In this document: positions 28,559-38,948 of the stretch, piece after piece
Position numbering within the stretch: position 1 is the first letter of the stretch
How the letters are laid out: each line of letters starts with the position of its first letter
Assembly (NCBI GenBank): GCA_024426085.1
Contig: CP087974.1
Span: forward strand, 3,744,001 to 3,808,000
DNA from: Rhizobium sp. RCAM05350
GTDB lineage: Bacteria > Pseudomonadota > Alphaproteobacteria > Rhizobiales > Rhizobiaceae
Direction of reading: 5' to 3'
DNA length: 64,000 nucleotides
Position numbers and translations under genes: made by a program
The notes under the pieces: generated by a model
Database searches by the model: none
What the model saw: the letters and a program-made list of their open reading frames with translations, nothing else
What the model was told of the DNA's origin: nothing

Positions 28559-29845
28559 CTATCGCAATGAGCGCGGTGCCAGCGACCGAATCTTTTCACG
28601 CAGCAGCTGCGCCATGTTGCGGGTATTGCGGTAGAGGTGGAGTTGGGCTGCCACCTGCCGCACGTCACGGTCGCGGTTCTGCTTGAGGCCGATCACCAGA
28701 GTTCCCATGTCCTCGCGCTCTTCCCAGAAGCGGCTCATGATCGGGTGGTCGGGAGCGGCGCAGCTGTCGGAGCGCATGATGTTGGCATCGTCGAGATGCC
28801 ATTCGGTCAATTCGGCGAGCAGCAATTTTCCGGGCGAATATTTGGCGTATTGCTCGTCATAGGCCGTTTTCCACGTATAGGCCTCGCCCGCCATCATGAA
28901 GACGATCATCGATGCGATGGCGGTGCCGTCGAGGTCGAGCGTATGAATGCGCACGCTGTCGGCTTCGGCTAGGTTGGTGATCGCTTCACGGGCAAAGGCG
29001 GCGCGGTAGCGGTCGAGCACCATGGCGGTATGTGCCCGGCCTTTCCAGCCGCCCGCTTCCAGCGCCAGGAATTCCTCCATGCGGAAGCGGATATCGGCCG
29101 GTTGACGGGCGACGTTGTAGGAGACGCGCCCGACCCTTTCCAGCAGTTTCCATTGACGGCGCAATTCAGCGCAGATGCGCTGCGCTGATGGCGTGGCGCA
29201 GATAGGTCTGGCCGTCCTGCAGGCTTTCCAGCATCGGCCGGCTAAAGGTGTCAGTCACCGTCAGCGGCAGGTTACGGCCAATGGCGACGGCGCGGGCAAG
29301 CTGCGCTGAACTTGCCCTTGAGGCGGATGTCGGGCAGCACGAGAACGCTGGGCAGGCTGGCAGCCGGGGCGGTCAGCGCCTCGTAGAAATTGTCGATGGT
29401 TTCGGGCCGCATCCTCGGCGTCAAGCAAGGGCACGCCGAGCGGGCCGAACGGATTGGACCAGGCGCGAATGATCGGGGCACCGATCGAAAAGCCCGGCTT
29501 CTCGATCGAAAACGGCATCAGGAACCGGATGCGGCTGCGGCGCTCGTCATTGTCGCGGATCAGCGCCAGGCGGATGATACGGTCTTCCAGACGCGGCATG
29601 GCTGGCGCCAGGAAGCGGCCGGTGAAGAAGACGTTCGGTTCCATCGCCCGGTTGGAGAGAAAATCCAGTTCGGTCTGCAACTCATAGCCCTGGCGTGCCG
29701 GATAGAAGCAAAGCTGGCGGCCGGGACGGCCAATGGCAATGGTATTGTCGGCGATGGGCTGATCGGGCGTCGGCTGAACGAGGCCGCCGAGGATGCGCGC
29801 CGACCGGCTGTTGGCGTCGTCGGGAAAATGCGGATTGCCGGTCAT
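28559..29845 (-). CDS. FemAB/CelD-like GNAT-superfamily protein, three frameshifts
   Basis: About 427 residues with the split-GNAT arrangement of CelD/BcsL-type proteins: PNVFFTGRFLAPAMPRLED near the N-terminus, and RFRMEEFLALEAGGWKGR..IHTLDLDGTAIASMIVFMMAGEAYTWKTAYDEQYAKYSPGKLLLAEL as the acetyl-CoA domain. All three lesions are insertions at C|G: C near 29405 (GCC-C-GAAACC), A at 29307 (TTC-A-GCG) and T at 29170 (CGC-T-GAATTG). It is coupled to the flippase (ATGA overlap at 29842-29845), so it probably modifies a surface polysaccharide. Confidence 0.82.
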
Positions 29846-31269
29846 GAGCGAGGTGCCTCTGCTTTGATGGTTCGGGCATGCGGGTCGGCAAAGGCGAAGA
29901 GAACGATGCCGAAGGTACGACGGACAGCGATGTGAAGGAGGATCGCTTCGACGAACATGGCGCCGGCCGTGGCGATCGCGGCACCGGTCAACCTGAACAT
30001 CGGGATCAACGTGACGTTGAGCGCCAGATTGCAGACAAGGGCCATCGCATAGAGCGCGACGCAAAGCTTCTGCCGGCCGGCCATGGTGAGAAAAGCCTCT
30101 GCGGGCCCTACCAGCGCCTTTGCCATGATGCCGGCAAACAGGATGGCCATCAGCGGATAGCCGGAAACGAAGGCGGGACCGAACAGCGACAAAAGGAACG
30201 AACCGCAGGCAAGCACCATCAGGCCGACGGCGAGCGACGGCCAGAACGACCATTTGGCGCTTTCAACGGCGATGACGGCCAGTTGCTGGCGGTCGGGATT
30301 GGCCATGGCCGCGGAAAAGCGCGGCGATGCGGCGGCCTTGACGGAGAACATCACGAAATGCACCAGAGCCATGGTCTTGGCGGCAGCGAAGTAGATCGCG
30401 ACACTGGCCGGATCGAGATAGAGGCCGACGATGACGACGTCGGAATTGGTCAGCATGAAGCCGAACCCCTCGATCAGGAAGATCGGCAGCGCGACGCGAA
30501 ACCAGGTGCCGAATTCGATGCGGCTTGGCCCTTTGACATAGCGCCGGCGCAAGCGCCAGGTCAGGATGAAGAACTGGCCGACGCTTGTCAGGTAGGTGGC
30601 GGCCATCGCGGCGATCATGGCGGTGCGGGCGGTATGCGGCTCACCGATCGCTACGGCCAGCATCATGAATGCAAGGATCAAAACCGGCCGGATGATATAG
30701 GTCGGGCTCATGGCCGAAACGGCCCAGCTGTGTGCGCGTGAGGTGCCGTCCATCACGTCGCCGAGCGCGATCATCGGCAGCGAGAAGACACCGAGATAGA
30801 GCGGCAGGAGGTAATAGCTCTCGATATGTTCACCGAACAGGGAGAGGCCACCGATGCCGATGACGGCAAGCACTGTTGCAGACAGGAGTGCGAAGATGCG
30901 CACGGTTGTCGTCATCCCGCGGATTTCGGCCAGGGCCTCGCGGGCACGATATTGCGGCAGGAAGCGGATGATGGCGGTATGGAAGCCGAGGCAGGAGAGG
31001 TTGCCGAACAGCACCACCAGCACCCAGACGAAAACGAAGATGCCGTATTCGAATTCGCCCATGACGCGGGCGAGGATGATCTGCGATACGAAGGCGATAG
31101 CGGCGCTGACGACGCGGATGGCAAAGGCGACAAGCGCCATGCGCTGGGCAAGGTGTTTGGGATCGGTGCTCGTTAGTACGGGAATGAGCTTTTCAAGCAG
31201 AGGCGATAGCCGCTCCCTCAATGCGGGCGGCAAATATCGTCCAGCCGTTTGACATGCTGCCATGAACAA
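29842..31269 (-). CDS. Polysaccharide (Wzx-like) flippase
   Basis: Intact, 475 residues, about twelve to fourteen hydrophobic helices, MATE/Wzx superfamily (LAQRMALVAFAIRVVSAAIAFVSQIILARVMGEFEYGIFVFVWVLVV near the N-terminus; SDVVIVGLYLDPASVAIYFAAAKTMALVHFVMFSVKAAASPRFSAAMA mid-protein). It would flip lipid-linked glycan across the inner membrane. The downstream FemAB-like gene starts within its stop, forming a two-gene unit. The glycan cannot be identified, as no glycosyltransferases are adjacent. Confidence 0.88.
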   Translation of the reverse strand: MFMAACQTAGRYLPPALRERLSPLLEKLIPVLTSTDPKHLAQRMALVAFAIRVVSAAIAFVSQIILARVMGEFEYGIFVFVWVLVVLFGNLSCLGFHTAIIRFLPQYRAREALAEIRGMTTTVRIFALLSATVLAVIGIGGLSLFGEHIESYYLLPLYLGVFSLPMIALGDVMDGTSRAHSWAVSAMSPTYIIRPVLILAFMMLAVAIGEPHTARTAMIAAMAATYLTSVGQFFILTWRLRRRYVKGPSRIEFGTWFRVALPIFLIEGFGFMLTNSDVVIVGLYLDPASVAIYFAAAKTMALVHFVMFSVKAAASPRFSAAMANPDRQQLAVIAVESAKWSFWPSLAVGLMVLACGSFLLSLFGPAFVSGYPLMAILFAGIMAKALVGPAEAFLTMAGRQKLCVALYAMALVCNLALNVTLIPMFRLTGAAIATAGAMFVEAILLHIAVRRTFGIVLFAFADPHARTIKAEAPRS

Positions 31270-31537
31270 TGGAGTACCCTGAAACTACGCAAAACAGAAT
31301 GCCAGTCTTGGCAGAACAGCGTTAACAAAGGGTGGAGACTTGGGTTAAGGTCTACGGTTTCGCCACTGGGAATCGATCCCCCAGGGGGAGTTTCAGGCTG
31401 CTGACAACAAAAACTCATATGCTGTTATCGGTTGTATTCGGCCGCAGAAACAGCGAGCGCGACGCCAGCCCGCGCAACCGGGAAGATGGGCTCCCCGGCT
31501 GTGGCAACAGCCTTGCTGTCGAATCTGGAGGTGATCT

Positions 31538-31675
31538 ATGTGGCAAAAACCATTTAGCGTCACGCTTATGATGCGAAAAACCCGGACGGGCTGGTCAATA
31601 GCTGTCCGGGTTCAATTCTGTAAAATAAGCTCAAGGCAGGCGGGAGTGCAATCCCGTCTGCCACTTCAGAAATAA
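31538..31675 (+). CDS. Possible 45-residue small protein with a very strong ribosome-binding site
   Basis: ATG 31538 is preceded by GGAGGTGATCT, an almost complete anti-16S match at ideal spacing. The ORF (MWQKPFSVTLMMRKTRTGW.., basic, ending LPLQK) has no recognised domain. Against it: both secA-side hairpins lie inside the ORF, so the sequence may be a terminator region read by chance. It would be divergent from the flippase and convergent with secA. Confidence 0.25.
   Translation: MWQKPFSVTLMMRKTRTGWSIAVRVQFCKISSRQAGVQSRLPLQK
31579..31612 (-). terminator. Hairpin with short T-tail downstream of secA
   Basis: AACCCGGAC (31579-31587) pairs perfectly with GTCCGGGTT (31604-31612). On the minus strand it is followed by TTTCG, so it can act as a terminator for transcripts coming from secA. 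Confidence 0.6.
31635..31662. terminator. Second hairpin immediately after secA
   Basis: GGCAGGCGGGA (31635-31645) pairs with TCCCGTCTGCC (31652-31662) around GTGCAA, with one G-T pair. The minus-strand continuation TTGAGCTTATTTTAC is moderately T-rich. Possibly a tandem terminator with the hairpin at 31579-31612. Confidence 0.5.
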
Positions 31676-31708
31676 GCGATACCGCTTATAAAATCAAGTT
31701 TCCGATAC

Positions 31709-34419
31709 TTACGCTTCAAATGCACCGTGGCAGTGCTTGTATTTCTTGCCCGAGCTGCAAGGGCAGGCCTCGTTGCGGGCGACTTTGCCCCAGCTCGACG
31801 GATCCTGCGGATTGCGGTTTTCCGGCTCGACGAAGTTGAGGTTGACGCTGTCGGCAAAGTCGTCCTCGCCGGTCACCGGATCGAGGTGGTGGCCAACCAT
31901 CTGCGGCGGCGGGTTGCAGGGCTTCGGCTGCTTCGCGCACCAGTTCGACGCGCATCAGTTGTGCCGTCACGGCCTGGCGAAGGTTGGCCAGGAGTGCCTG
32001 GAACAGTTCGAACGCTTCGGACTTGTATTCCTGCAGCGGGTCGCGCTGGGCGTAGCCACGGAAGCCGATGACCGAGCGCAGGTGATCGAGGTTGACGATG
32101 TGCTCGCGCCAGAGATGGTCGAGCGTCTGCAGAACCACGGAGCGCTCGACGTACAGCATGATATCCGGGCCGAAGCGTTCGGCGCGGTCCGCTGCTGCCT
32201 TGTCGGCTTCAGCCGTGATGCGCTCGCGAATATCGTTTTCATCGATGCCTTCCTCGGCAGCCCATTCGATGATCGGCAGGTCGAGGTTGAGCGAGTTCTG
32301 CACGTCGGTCTTCAGGCCGACGGAATCCCACTGTTCGGCATAGGCCTTTTCCGGAATGCGCTTGGCGACGATGTCTTCGATCACCTCGTGGCGCATGTCG
32401 GCGACGGTTTCGGAAATATCCGTTGCATCCATCATCTCGATGCGCTGCTCGAAGATCACCTTGCGCTGATCGTTCAGAACGTCGTCATATTTCAGAAGGT
32501 TTTTACGCGTGTCGAAGTTGCGGGCTTCGACCTTCTTCTGGGCGCGTTCCAGCGCCTTGTTGATCCAGGGATGGACGATGGCTTCGCCTTCCTTGAGGCC
32601 AAGCTTCTGCAGCATCGAATCCATGCGGTCGGAACCAAAGATGCGCATCAGATCATCCTGCAACGACAGGAAGAACTTCGAGCGGCCGGGGTCGCCCTGA
32701 CGGCCGGAACGGCCGCGCAGCTGGTTGTCGATGCGGCGGCTTTCGTGACGTTCGGTCGCCAGAACGTAGAGGCCGCCGGCAGCGAGCGCGATGTCCTTCA
32801 AGCGCTGAACTTCAACCTTGATCGCGGCTTCCTTTTCGTCGCGCTCAGGGCCGTGCTCCATCTCGCCGAGTTCACGTTCGACGCGCATTTCAAGGTTGCC
32901 GCCGAGCTGGATGTCGGTGCCGCGGCCAGCCATGTTGGTGGCGATCGTCACGGCACCCGGAACGCCTGCCTGCGAAACGATATAGGCTTCCTGCTCGTGA
33001 TAGCGGGCGTTCAGGACCTGGAAATTGGTAAAGCCGGCCTTCTTCAGCATTTCGGCCAGAAGTTCGGATTTTTCGATCGAGGTCGTGCCGACTAGGACCG
33101 GCTGCTGACGGTCCTGCGAGTCCTTGATCTCGGCGATGATCGCCTTGTATTTTTCTTCCACCGACCGATAGACTTCGTCGTCTTCGTCGATGCGCTTGAT
33201 CGGCAGGTTGGTCGGTACTTCCACGACTTCGAGGCCGTAGATGTTGCCGAATTCCTCGGCTTCCGTCGAAGCTGTACCGGTCATGCCGCCGAGCTTCTTG
33301 TACATGCGGAAGTAATTCTGGAAGGTGACCGAAGCCAGCGTCTGGTTTTCCGGCTGGATGGTGACCTTTTCCTTGGCCTCGAGCGCCTGGTGCTGGCCTT
33401 CCGAATAGCGCCGGCCCGGCATCATGCGGCCGGTGAATTCGTCGATGATGACGATCTCGTCGTTGCGGACGATGTAGTCCTTGTCTTTCTGGAAAAGCTT
33501 GTGGGCCTTCAAGGCGTTGTTGACGTGGTGGACGATCGCGACGTTCTCGACGTCGTAAAGCGTTTCGCCCTTCAACAGGTTGGCTTCTGCGCAGCAGGTT
33601 TTCCAGCTTCTCTGTGCCGTCTTCGGAGAAGTTGGCCGAGCGCTGCTTTTCATCGATCTCGTAGTCTTCCGGCGACAGAAGCGGGATGAACTTATCGATC
33701 GTGTTGTAGAGATCGGAGCGGTCGTCGAGCGGACCGGAGATGATCAGTGGCGTGCGCGCTTCGTCGACGAGGATCGAGTCGACTTCGTCGACGATCGCGA
33801 AGAAGTGGCCGCGCTGAACCATCTGGTTACGCTCGTACTTCATGTTATCGCGGAGATAATCGAAGCCGAGTTCGTTGTTGGTCGCGTAGGTGACGTCGCA
33901 GGCATAGGCAGCGCGGCGCTGGTCGTCGGTCAGGCCGTGGACGATCACGCCTGTCGTCAGACCGAGGAACGAATAGATCCGGTTCATCGTCGCCGAGTCG
34001 CGGGTCATGAGGTAATCGTTGACAGTGACGACGTGAACGCCTTTGCCGGCAATGGCGTTGAGGTAGACCGGCAGCGTTGCCACCAGCGTCTTGCCTTCCC
34101 CGGTCTTCATTTCGGCGATCGATTTTTCGTGCAGGATGATGCCGCCGATCAGCTGGACGTCAAACGGTCGCAGGCCGAGTGTGCGGCGTGCAGCTTCGCG
34201 GGCAACGGCGAAAGCAGGCACCAGGAGATCATTGAGCGTCTTGCCGTCGGCGAACTGCTGGCGGAACTCAACGGTCTTGGCAGCCAGTGCTTCATCGGAA
34301 AGCGCTTTGGTTTCAGCTTCCAGGGCATTGATGGCATCGACCTTGGCTTTGTAGCCACGCACACGGCGGTCATTCGATGAGCCGAAGATTTTGCGGGCGA
34401 GGCCGCCGAGACTGACCAT
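31709..34419 (-). CDS. secA: Preprotein translocase ATPase SecA, two frameshifts
   Basis: Motor of the Sec export pathway. N-terminus MVSLGGLARKIFGSSNDRRV; Walker A MKTGEGKTLVATLP; DEVDSILVDEARTPLI; GRGTDIQLGGN; ERHESRRIDNQLRGRSGRQGDPG; C-terminal zinc motif CPCSSGKKYKHCHGAF. Corrected length is 902 residues, normal. Indels: A at 33588 (CGC-A-GAAGCC, expected LLREANLLKGETLYDVENV) and C near 31921 (CTG-C-AAC, expected EALNPPPQMVGHHLDP). SecA is essential, so a real cell cannot carry these lesions. The true start at 34419 is downstream of a longer in-frame ORF. Confidence 0.95.
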
Positions 34420-34647
34420 AAGAATGGTCCTTTCTTCTATATCGCCAACGCGGTCGATTTCCATGAAATACTATGAAACGCCCGGAACTGTTCTGGACGC
34501 GAGGTTGCGTGACAGATAAGAGGGGGTCGAATTATGTCAACGGAGTTGAGGCACGCCCAGGCTACAGAACGGCCACAATCTGATGATGTGGAACGTTTCA
34601 GGCCGGCCGTGACCGCGGTTTCGGATACCAGCGTGGGAAGGTATAGG

Positions 34648-35516
34648 ATGTTGAAATACAAAATGCTTGCGGCAGTTGCCCTGATCGCTGTCATGGCCGC
34701 CCAAGGCCCAGCAGCGGCACAGGATGCCGCCGATCCGGTTATCGCCAAGGTCGGCGATACGGAAATCCACCAGTCGGAGCTGGACTACGCCCTCACTGGC
34801 CTAGACCCTCAGCTTGCACAGCTGCCGGAAGACCAGAAGCGCGCAGCAGCCCTTTCAGGCCTGATCGACGTCAAGCTGCTGGCCAAGGACGCGGACAAGG
34901 AAGGCCTGCAGAACGACGCGGACTTCAAGAAGCGCCTCGCCTACCTGACCGATCGCGAATTGCACAACGCCTTCTTCAAGAAACACGTTGTCGATGCCGT
35001 GAAGCCGGAAGAGGTCAAGGCACGCTACGACGTGGAAATTGCCAAGATGCCTGCACAGGAAGAGGCTAAGGCCCGTCATATACTGGTGAAGACCGAGGAA
35101 GAAGCCAAGGCGATCATCAAGGATCTCGATGCCGGCAAGGACTTCAGTGACGATCGCCAAGGAAAAGTCGACCGACCCGAACAAGGCTGACGGCGGCGAT
35201 CTCGGCTATTTCACCAAGGACCGTATGGTTCCGGAATTCTCCGAAGCTGCCTTCAAGCTCGAAAAGGGCAAGTACACGGCAGTGCCGGTCAAAACCCAGT
35301 TCGGCTTCCACGTCATCCTGCTCGAAGACAAGCGCATGCAGCCGCCGCCGCCGTTCTGAACAGGTCGAGCAGCAGGTCAAGCAGCTCGTCATGCGCGACA
35401 AGTACATCGAGCTTCTGACGGCTGCCAAGAAGGACGCCGGCGTCGACATCACCGATCCGGCGCTGAAGAAGGCCTATGACGACGCCAACAAGGCGGAAGC
35501 CGCGACCGCCAACTGA
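34648..35516 (+). CDS. Periplasmic parvulin-type peptidyl-prolyl isomerase, two frameshifts
   Basis: SurA/PrsA-like chaperone of about 288 residues. Signal peptide MLKYKMLAAVALIAVMAAQGPAAAQ; N-terminal chaperone helices; PpiC domain ARHILVKTEEEAKAIIKDLDAGKDFVTIAKEKSTDP..GGDLGYFTKDRMVPEFSEAAF..VPVKTQFGFHVILLEDKR. Two C|G insertions: A at 35146 (TTC-A-GTG) and T at 35357 (TTC-T-GAA, which makes a TGA). It is divergent from secA (228 bp between starts), an order conserved in rhizobia that ties the export motor to a periplasmic folding factor. Confidence 0.9.
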
Positions 35517-35523
35517 CGATATG

Positions 35524-35553
35524 ACGTGACCGCGCGTCTTTGGGTGGTCACGT
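35524..35553 (+). terminator. Hairpin after the parvulin gene
   Basis: ACGTGACC (35524-35531) pairs with GGTCACGT (35546-35553), then CTTTCTG. It starts 8 bases after the stop; a weak terminator or an attenuating structure before argJ. Confidence 0.5.
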
Positions 35554-35659
35554 CTTTCTGATATCAATTGAACGATACAGGTCCCGGAGGCGTCAGGCTC
35601 TTCGGGATTTCGTTTGTAGGCCCGTCAGGCCGGGCCATCATCGCTAAACAGGGTTGATC

Positions 35660-36901
35660 ATGTCCGGTTCCGTTTCCCCGCTTGCCCTGAAATCTTTTGC
35701 CGATATGCCGCCCGTGTGCGGCGTCCGCATGGCGACCGCTGCCGCCGGCATCAAGTACAAGAACCGCACCGACGTGCTGCTGATGGTCTTCGACGAGCCC
35801 GCTGCCGTCGCCGGCGTGTTCACGAAGTCGTGGTGCCCGTCGGCTCCCGTCGATTTCTGCCGCCAGAACCTGTCCGGCGGTATTGCCCGTGCCGTGGTCG
35901 TCAATTCCGGCAATGCCAATGCCTTTACCGGCAAGAAGGGCAGGGCGGCGACCGAGCTGACGGCGCAGTCGGCTTCTGCAAGCGGTCGGGTGTCGACCGG
36001 TGAAGTGTTCCTCGCCTCGACGGGCGTGATCGGCGAACCGCTGGATGCCACGAAATTTGCCGGTGTTCTCAGCGACATGACCACGCAGGCGACCGGCGAT
36101 TTCTGGTTTGAAGCCGCCAAGGCGATCATGACCACCGATACCTATCCTAAGGTTGCCACCCGTAGCGCCGAAATCGGCGGCGTCACTGTTACCATCAACG
36201 GCATTGCCAAGGGTGCCGGGATGATTGCACCGGACATGGCGACGATGCTGTCCTTCGTCGTCACCGACGCGGATATCGCGCCGGCAGCACTGCAGGTTTT
36301 GCTATCGGAAGGCACCGGCCCGACCTTCAATTCCGTCACCGTCGACAGCGATACCTCGACATCCGACACGCTGATGTTGTTTGCCACCGGTGCTGCCGGC
36401 AAGGACGGACAGCCGAAGATCGTGGATGCAGGTGATCCCGCACTCGCTGGTTTCCGCGCAGCTCTCAACGATCTCCTGCGCGATCTGGCCTTGCAGGTGG
36501 TTCGTGACGGTGAAGGCGCTCGCAAGATGGTTGCCGTTACCGTCGAAGGTGCCGAGAGCGACCAGGCTGCCAAGCGCATCGGCCTCTCGATTGCCAATTC
36601 GCCGCTGGTCAAAACAGCAGTTGCCGGCGAGGATGCTAACTGGGGCCGCGTGGTCATGGCTGTCGGTAAATCTGGCGAACTGGCCGATCGCGACCGGCTG
36701 GCGATCTGGTTCGGGGATGTTCGCGTTGCTGTCGATGGCGAGCGTGACCCGACTTATTCGGAGGCCGCTGCAACGGCCGTGATGAAAGAAGAAGACATCG
36801 CCATCCGCGTCGAGATCGGTCTCGGCTTCGGCAAGGCGACGGTCTATACCTGCGATCTGACGAAGGAATATGTCGAGATCAACGGCGACTACCGGAGCTG
36901 A
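35660..36901 (+). CDS. argJ: Bifunctional ornithine acetyltransferase / N-acetylglutamate synthase
   Basis: Intact, 413 residues. It recycles the acetyl group in arginine synthesis. The self-cleavage site is in KGAGMIAPDMATMLSF (cleavage before Thr of ATML), with VVNSGNANAFTG and NWGRVVMAVGKSG typical. ATG 35660 is preferred over the in-frame TTG at 35654 (MSGSVSPLALKSF). Its stop overlaps the start of the GNAT gene (TGATG). Whether the enzyme is mono- or bifunctional cannot be told from sequence alone. Confidence 0.94.
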   Translation: MSGSVSPLALKSFADMPPVCGVRMATAAAGIKYKNRTDVLLMVFDEPAAVAGVFTKSWCPSAPVDFCRQNLSGGIARAVVVNSGNANAFTGKKGRAATELTAQSASASGRVSTGEVFLASTGVIGEPLDATKFAGVLSDMTTQATGDFWFEAAKAIMTTDTYPKVATRSAEIGGVTVTINGIAKGAGMIAPDMATMLSFVVTDADIAPAALQVLLSEGTGPTFNSVTVDSDTSTSDTLMLFATGAAGKDGQPKIVDAGDPALAGFRAALNDLLRDLALQVVRDGEGARKMVAVTVEGAESDQAAKRIGLSIANSPLVKTAVAGEDANWGRVVMAVGKSGELADRDRLAIWFGDVRVAVDGERDPTYSEAAATAVMKEEDIAIRVEIGLGFGKATVYTCDLTKEYVEINGDYRS

Positions 36902-37681
36902 TGGCAGTGCAGGATACGATTTCGAAAGCCGATCTGCCGAACGTACGCCGCCTGGAGGCCGTCGGTTTCGCGCCTGGCCCGCGGCATCGGTGCAATATGA
37001 CGGCAGCTGGTTGGTCCGGCTAACGGCGGGGCATGATTCCAAGCGCCTGAACTCGGTCAATCCGCTGGATCCTTCTGATAGCCGCGATATCGAGATCAGG
37101 CTTCAGAAGGCCGCCAAGCGCTTTTCCGACTATGGCCGCCCGCTGACCGTGCGCCAGACGCCGCTGACGCCGCCGCAACTGATTGCCTACATGAATGAAC
37201 ACCACTGGCCGGTGTTTTCCCGAAACCATCGTCATGATGGCCGATATCCCGCCGAACGACACGACGGAATCGATCGAGCATCTGCCGTTGCGCGATGTTG
37301 GCCGTTTCGTCGATGCGCGGCTGCAGATTTGCGGCGAAAGCAGCCAGGACAAGGCGGGTCTCAGCGAAGTCATCAACGCGATCAAGCCGGAATGCGGACT
37401 GTTCCTGTTCAGAATCGCCGGACGAGGGACCGATCGCGGTGTCGCTCGCCGTTCACGACAACGATCTTGCCGGCATCTTGCAAGTTGCCGTTGCTGAGAG
37501 CGTCCGGCGGCAGGGCGTGGGCAGCGCCATCGTCAACGCCTCGTTACGCTGGGCGCGTCTTCGCGGTGCCCGCACCGCCTGGCTCTCGGTCGAAAGCGAC
37601 AATGACGCCGCCATCACGCTTTATCGCAAGTTCGGCTTTCGGGATGTCTACCGGTATGCCTACCGGCGTGAAGGGGTATGA
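36901..37681 (+). CDS. GNAT-family N-acetyltransferase, three frameshifts
   Basis: About 259 residues. N-terminal MAVQDTISKADLPNVRRLEAVGF, a middle NAT-like region (YDGSWLVRLTAGHDSKRLNSVNPLDPSD), and a C-terminal acetyl-CoA site with VAESVRRQGVGSAIVNASLRWARLRGARTAWLSVESDNDAAITLYRKFGF. Indels: one C missing near 36970 (TTCGCGCC, expected FRAWPAASVQYD), C near 37221 (TCC-C-GAAACC) and A at 37411 (TTC-A-GAATCG). It lies between argJ and mutT with overlapping ends. The substrate is unknown. Confidence 0.82.
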
Positions 37682-38098
37682 CGATGGACGTTGCCGGCCG
37701 AAAGATTCTTCTGGTGGCGGCCTGTGCGCTGGTCGATAGCGATGGCCGGATACTTTTGGCCCAGCGGCCAGAGGGCAAATCGCTGGCGGGGCTCTGGGAG
37801 TTTCCCGGCGGTAAGGTCAGAGCCCGGCGAAACGCCGGAGGAAACGCTGATCCGTGAACTGGACGAGGAACTGGGGGTCCGCACCAAGGTCGCCTGCCTC
37901 GCGCCACTTACATTTGCCAGCCACACCTACGATGACTTTCATCTGCTGATGCCACTCTACGTTTGCCGGCGTTATGAGGGCGTGGCCTATGGCCGCGAAG
38001 GGCAAGCGGTGAAATGGGTTCGCCCGAAGGCCTTGCGCGAGTATCCTATGCCGCCCGCCGACGAGCCACTTATCCCCTATTTAATGGATTTGCTCTGA
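37678..38098 (+). CDS. mutT: MutT-type NUDIX hydrolase (8-oxo-dGTP diphosphatase), frameshifted
   Basis: About 139 residues. N-terminal VAGRKILLVAACALVDSDGRILLAQRPEGKSLAGLWEFPGGK, corrected NUDIX box GGKVEPGETPEETLIRELDEELGV with all metal-binding Glu. It would remove oxidised dGTP. The A inserted at 37819 (GTC-A-GAG) breaks the frame inside the NUDIX box. ATG 37678 overlaps the GNAT stop; an in-frame ATG at 37684 is the alternative. Confidence 0.9.
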
Positions 38099-38293
38099 TC
38101 AAATCCCGGAAATTTCTATTTTATTAATCGAACATTTATCCCCCTCCCGCAAAATCAGCTTCGAGTAAGTACCGGTGTCTAATGGTTTGGGGATGATTCC
38201 CTGTAACCGATGTCGGTTTTTTATAGGCGTCGACATGGTGAAGCGGTGGGTGAACCGGCTTCAGGGAAACGCACGTATTCGAAGAGGCAGACG

Positions 38294-38615
38294 ATGGTCG
38301 ACGACGATTTTTGGAGAACGGTTCAGGACAAGGATCTGGTGACGACCCAGAGCCGCTGCACGGGGTGCGCTTAATCTGTCGCTGCTGTTCGGGACTGCCG
38401 TCATTGCGCTGACCCTCATTCTGACACCGATGCTGACGTCGAAGACGGACAACAAGGTGCTGGCTGACGCGCCGATCGACTACGATAATATTTCGACCGG
38501 CTCGATCCCGGGCAGCCTGCCGGCCAAGCGCTACACGGTGCGCCGCAGCGTGCTGCAGGAAATGCCGGGCGCCGTCTGCATTATAGACGCCAATGGAAGC
38601 AAAAGCGGCTGCTGA
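38294..38615 (+). CDS. Small single-pass membrane protein of unknown function, frameshifted
   Basis: 106 residues after correction: MVDDDFWRTVQDKDLVTTQSRARGALNL, a helix (LSLLFGTAVIALTLILTPML), then an extracytoplasmic tail (DNKVLADAPIDYDNISTGSIPGSLPAKRYTVRRSVLQEMPGAVCIIDANG). An extra T at 38357 (CGC-T-GCA) stops the reading early. It lies just upstream of a Flp pilin gene on the same strand. No family recognised; a role with pilus assembly is only suggested by position. Confidence 0.65.
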
Positions 38616-38757
38616 TGGTCCTGTGGGCCGGGGACACCCCGGCGTCCCGGTCCGTTGCCAGCCCGGATCGGTAATGATCCGGTAAAGATAGTGCGCATAT
38701 TCGTGCTTTTCGGGTGATGTCATCTGCTAGGGCATGCGCAGGACAGGCTGGGAGCAC

Positions 38758-38934
38758 ATGAGGACACTGATTCGCCTTCTGAAAGACAAATCTGGTGCCA
38801 CGGCGATCGAATATGGTCTGTTGGCCGCCCTTATTTCACTAGGTCTGATCGCGGGGCTTGGGGGCTTCTCTGACGAATTGTTGGCCATTTTTCAAAAAAT
38901 CACGAACACCATAACTGGTGCCGGACCCCTCTGA
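38758..38934 (+). CDS. Flp-type (type IVb) pilin
   Basis: Intact, 58 residues: MRTLIRLLKDKSGATAIEYGLLAALISLGLIAGLG. The prepilin peptidase site G-ATAIEYGLLAALI with Glu5 is canonical for Flp/Tad pilins. ATG 38758 gives the standard short leader; an upstream ATG adds eight residues. No tad/cpa assembly genes are in the window, so this is a detached pilin copy. Confidence 0.9.
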   Translation: MRTLIRLLKDKSGATAIEYGLLAALISLGLIAGLGGFSDELLAIFQKITNTITGAGPL

Positions 38935-38948
38935 GGCCGGCGTCTCCG

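Larger units (their letters stand above)
31270..31708. other. Intergenic region between flippase and secA
   Basis: About 440 bp. It carries two hairpins near the secA end (listed separately), a CCCCC-AGGGGG hairpin near 31379-31391, and a possible plus-strand small ORF at 31538. The flippase promoter should lie near 31270-31330. No larger gene is visible. Confidence 0.5.

Noticed and set aside
31709..34419. secA, prfA, lysC, ptsP and clpB as pseudogenes
   Set aside because: They are essential or central, otherwise fully conserved along their length, and damaged only by context-specific indels. Decay would also show substitutions and stops; none are seen.
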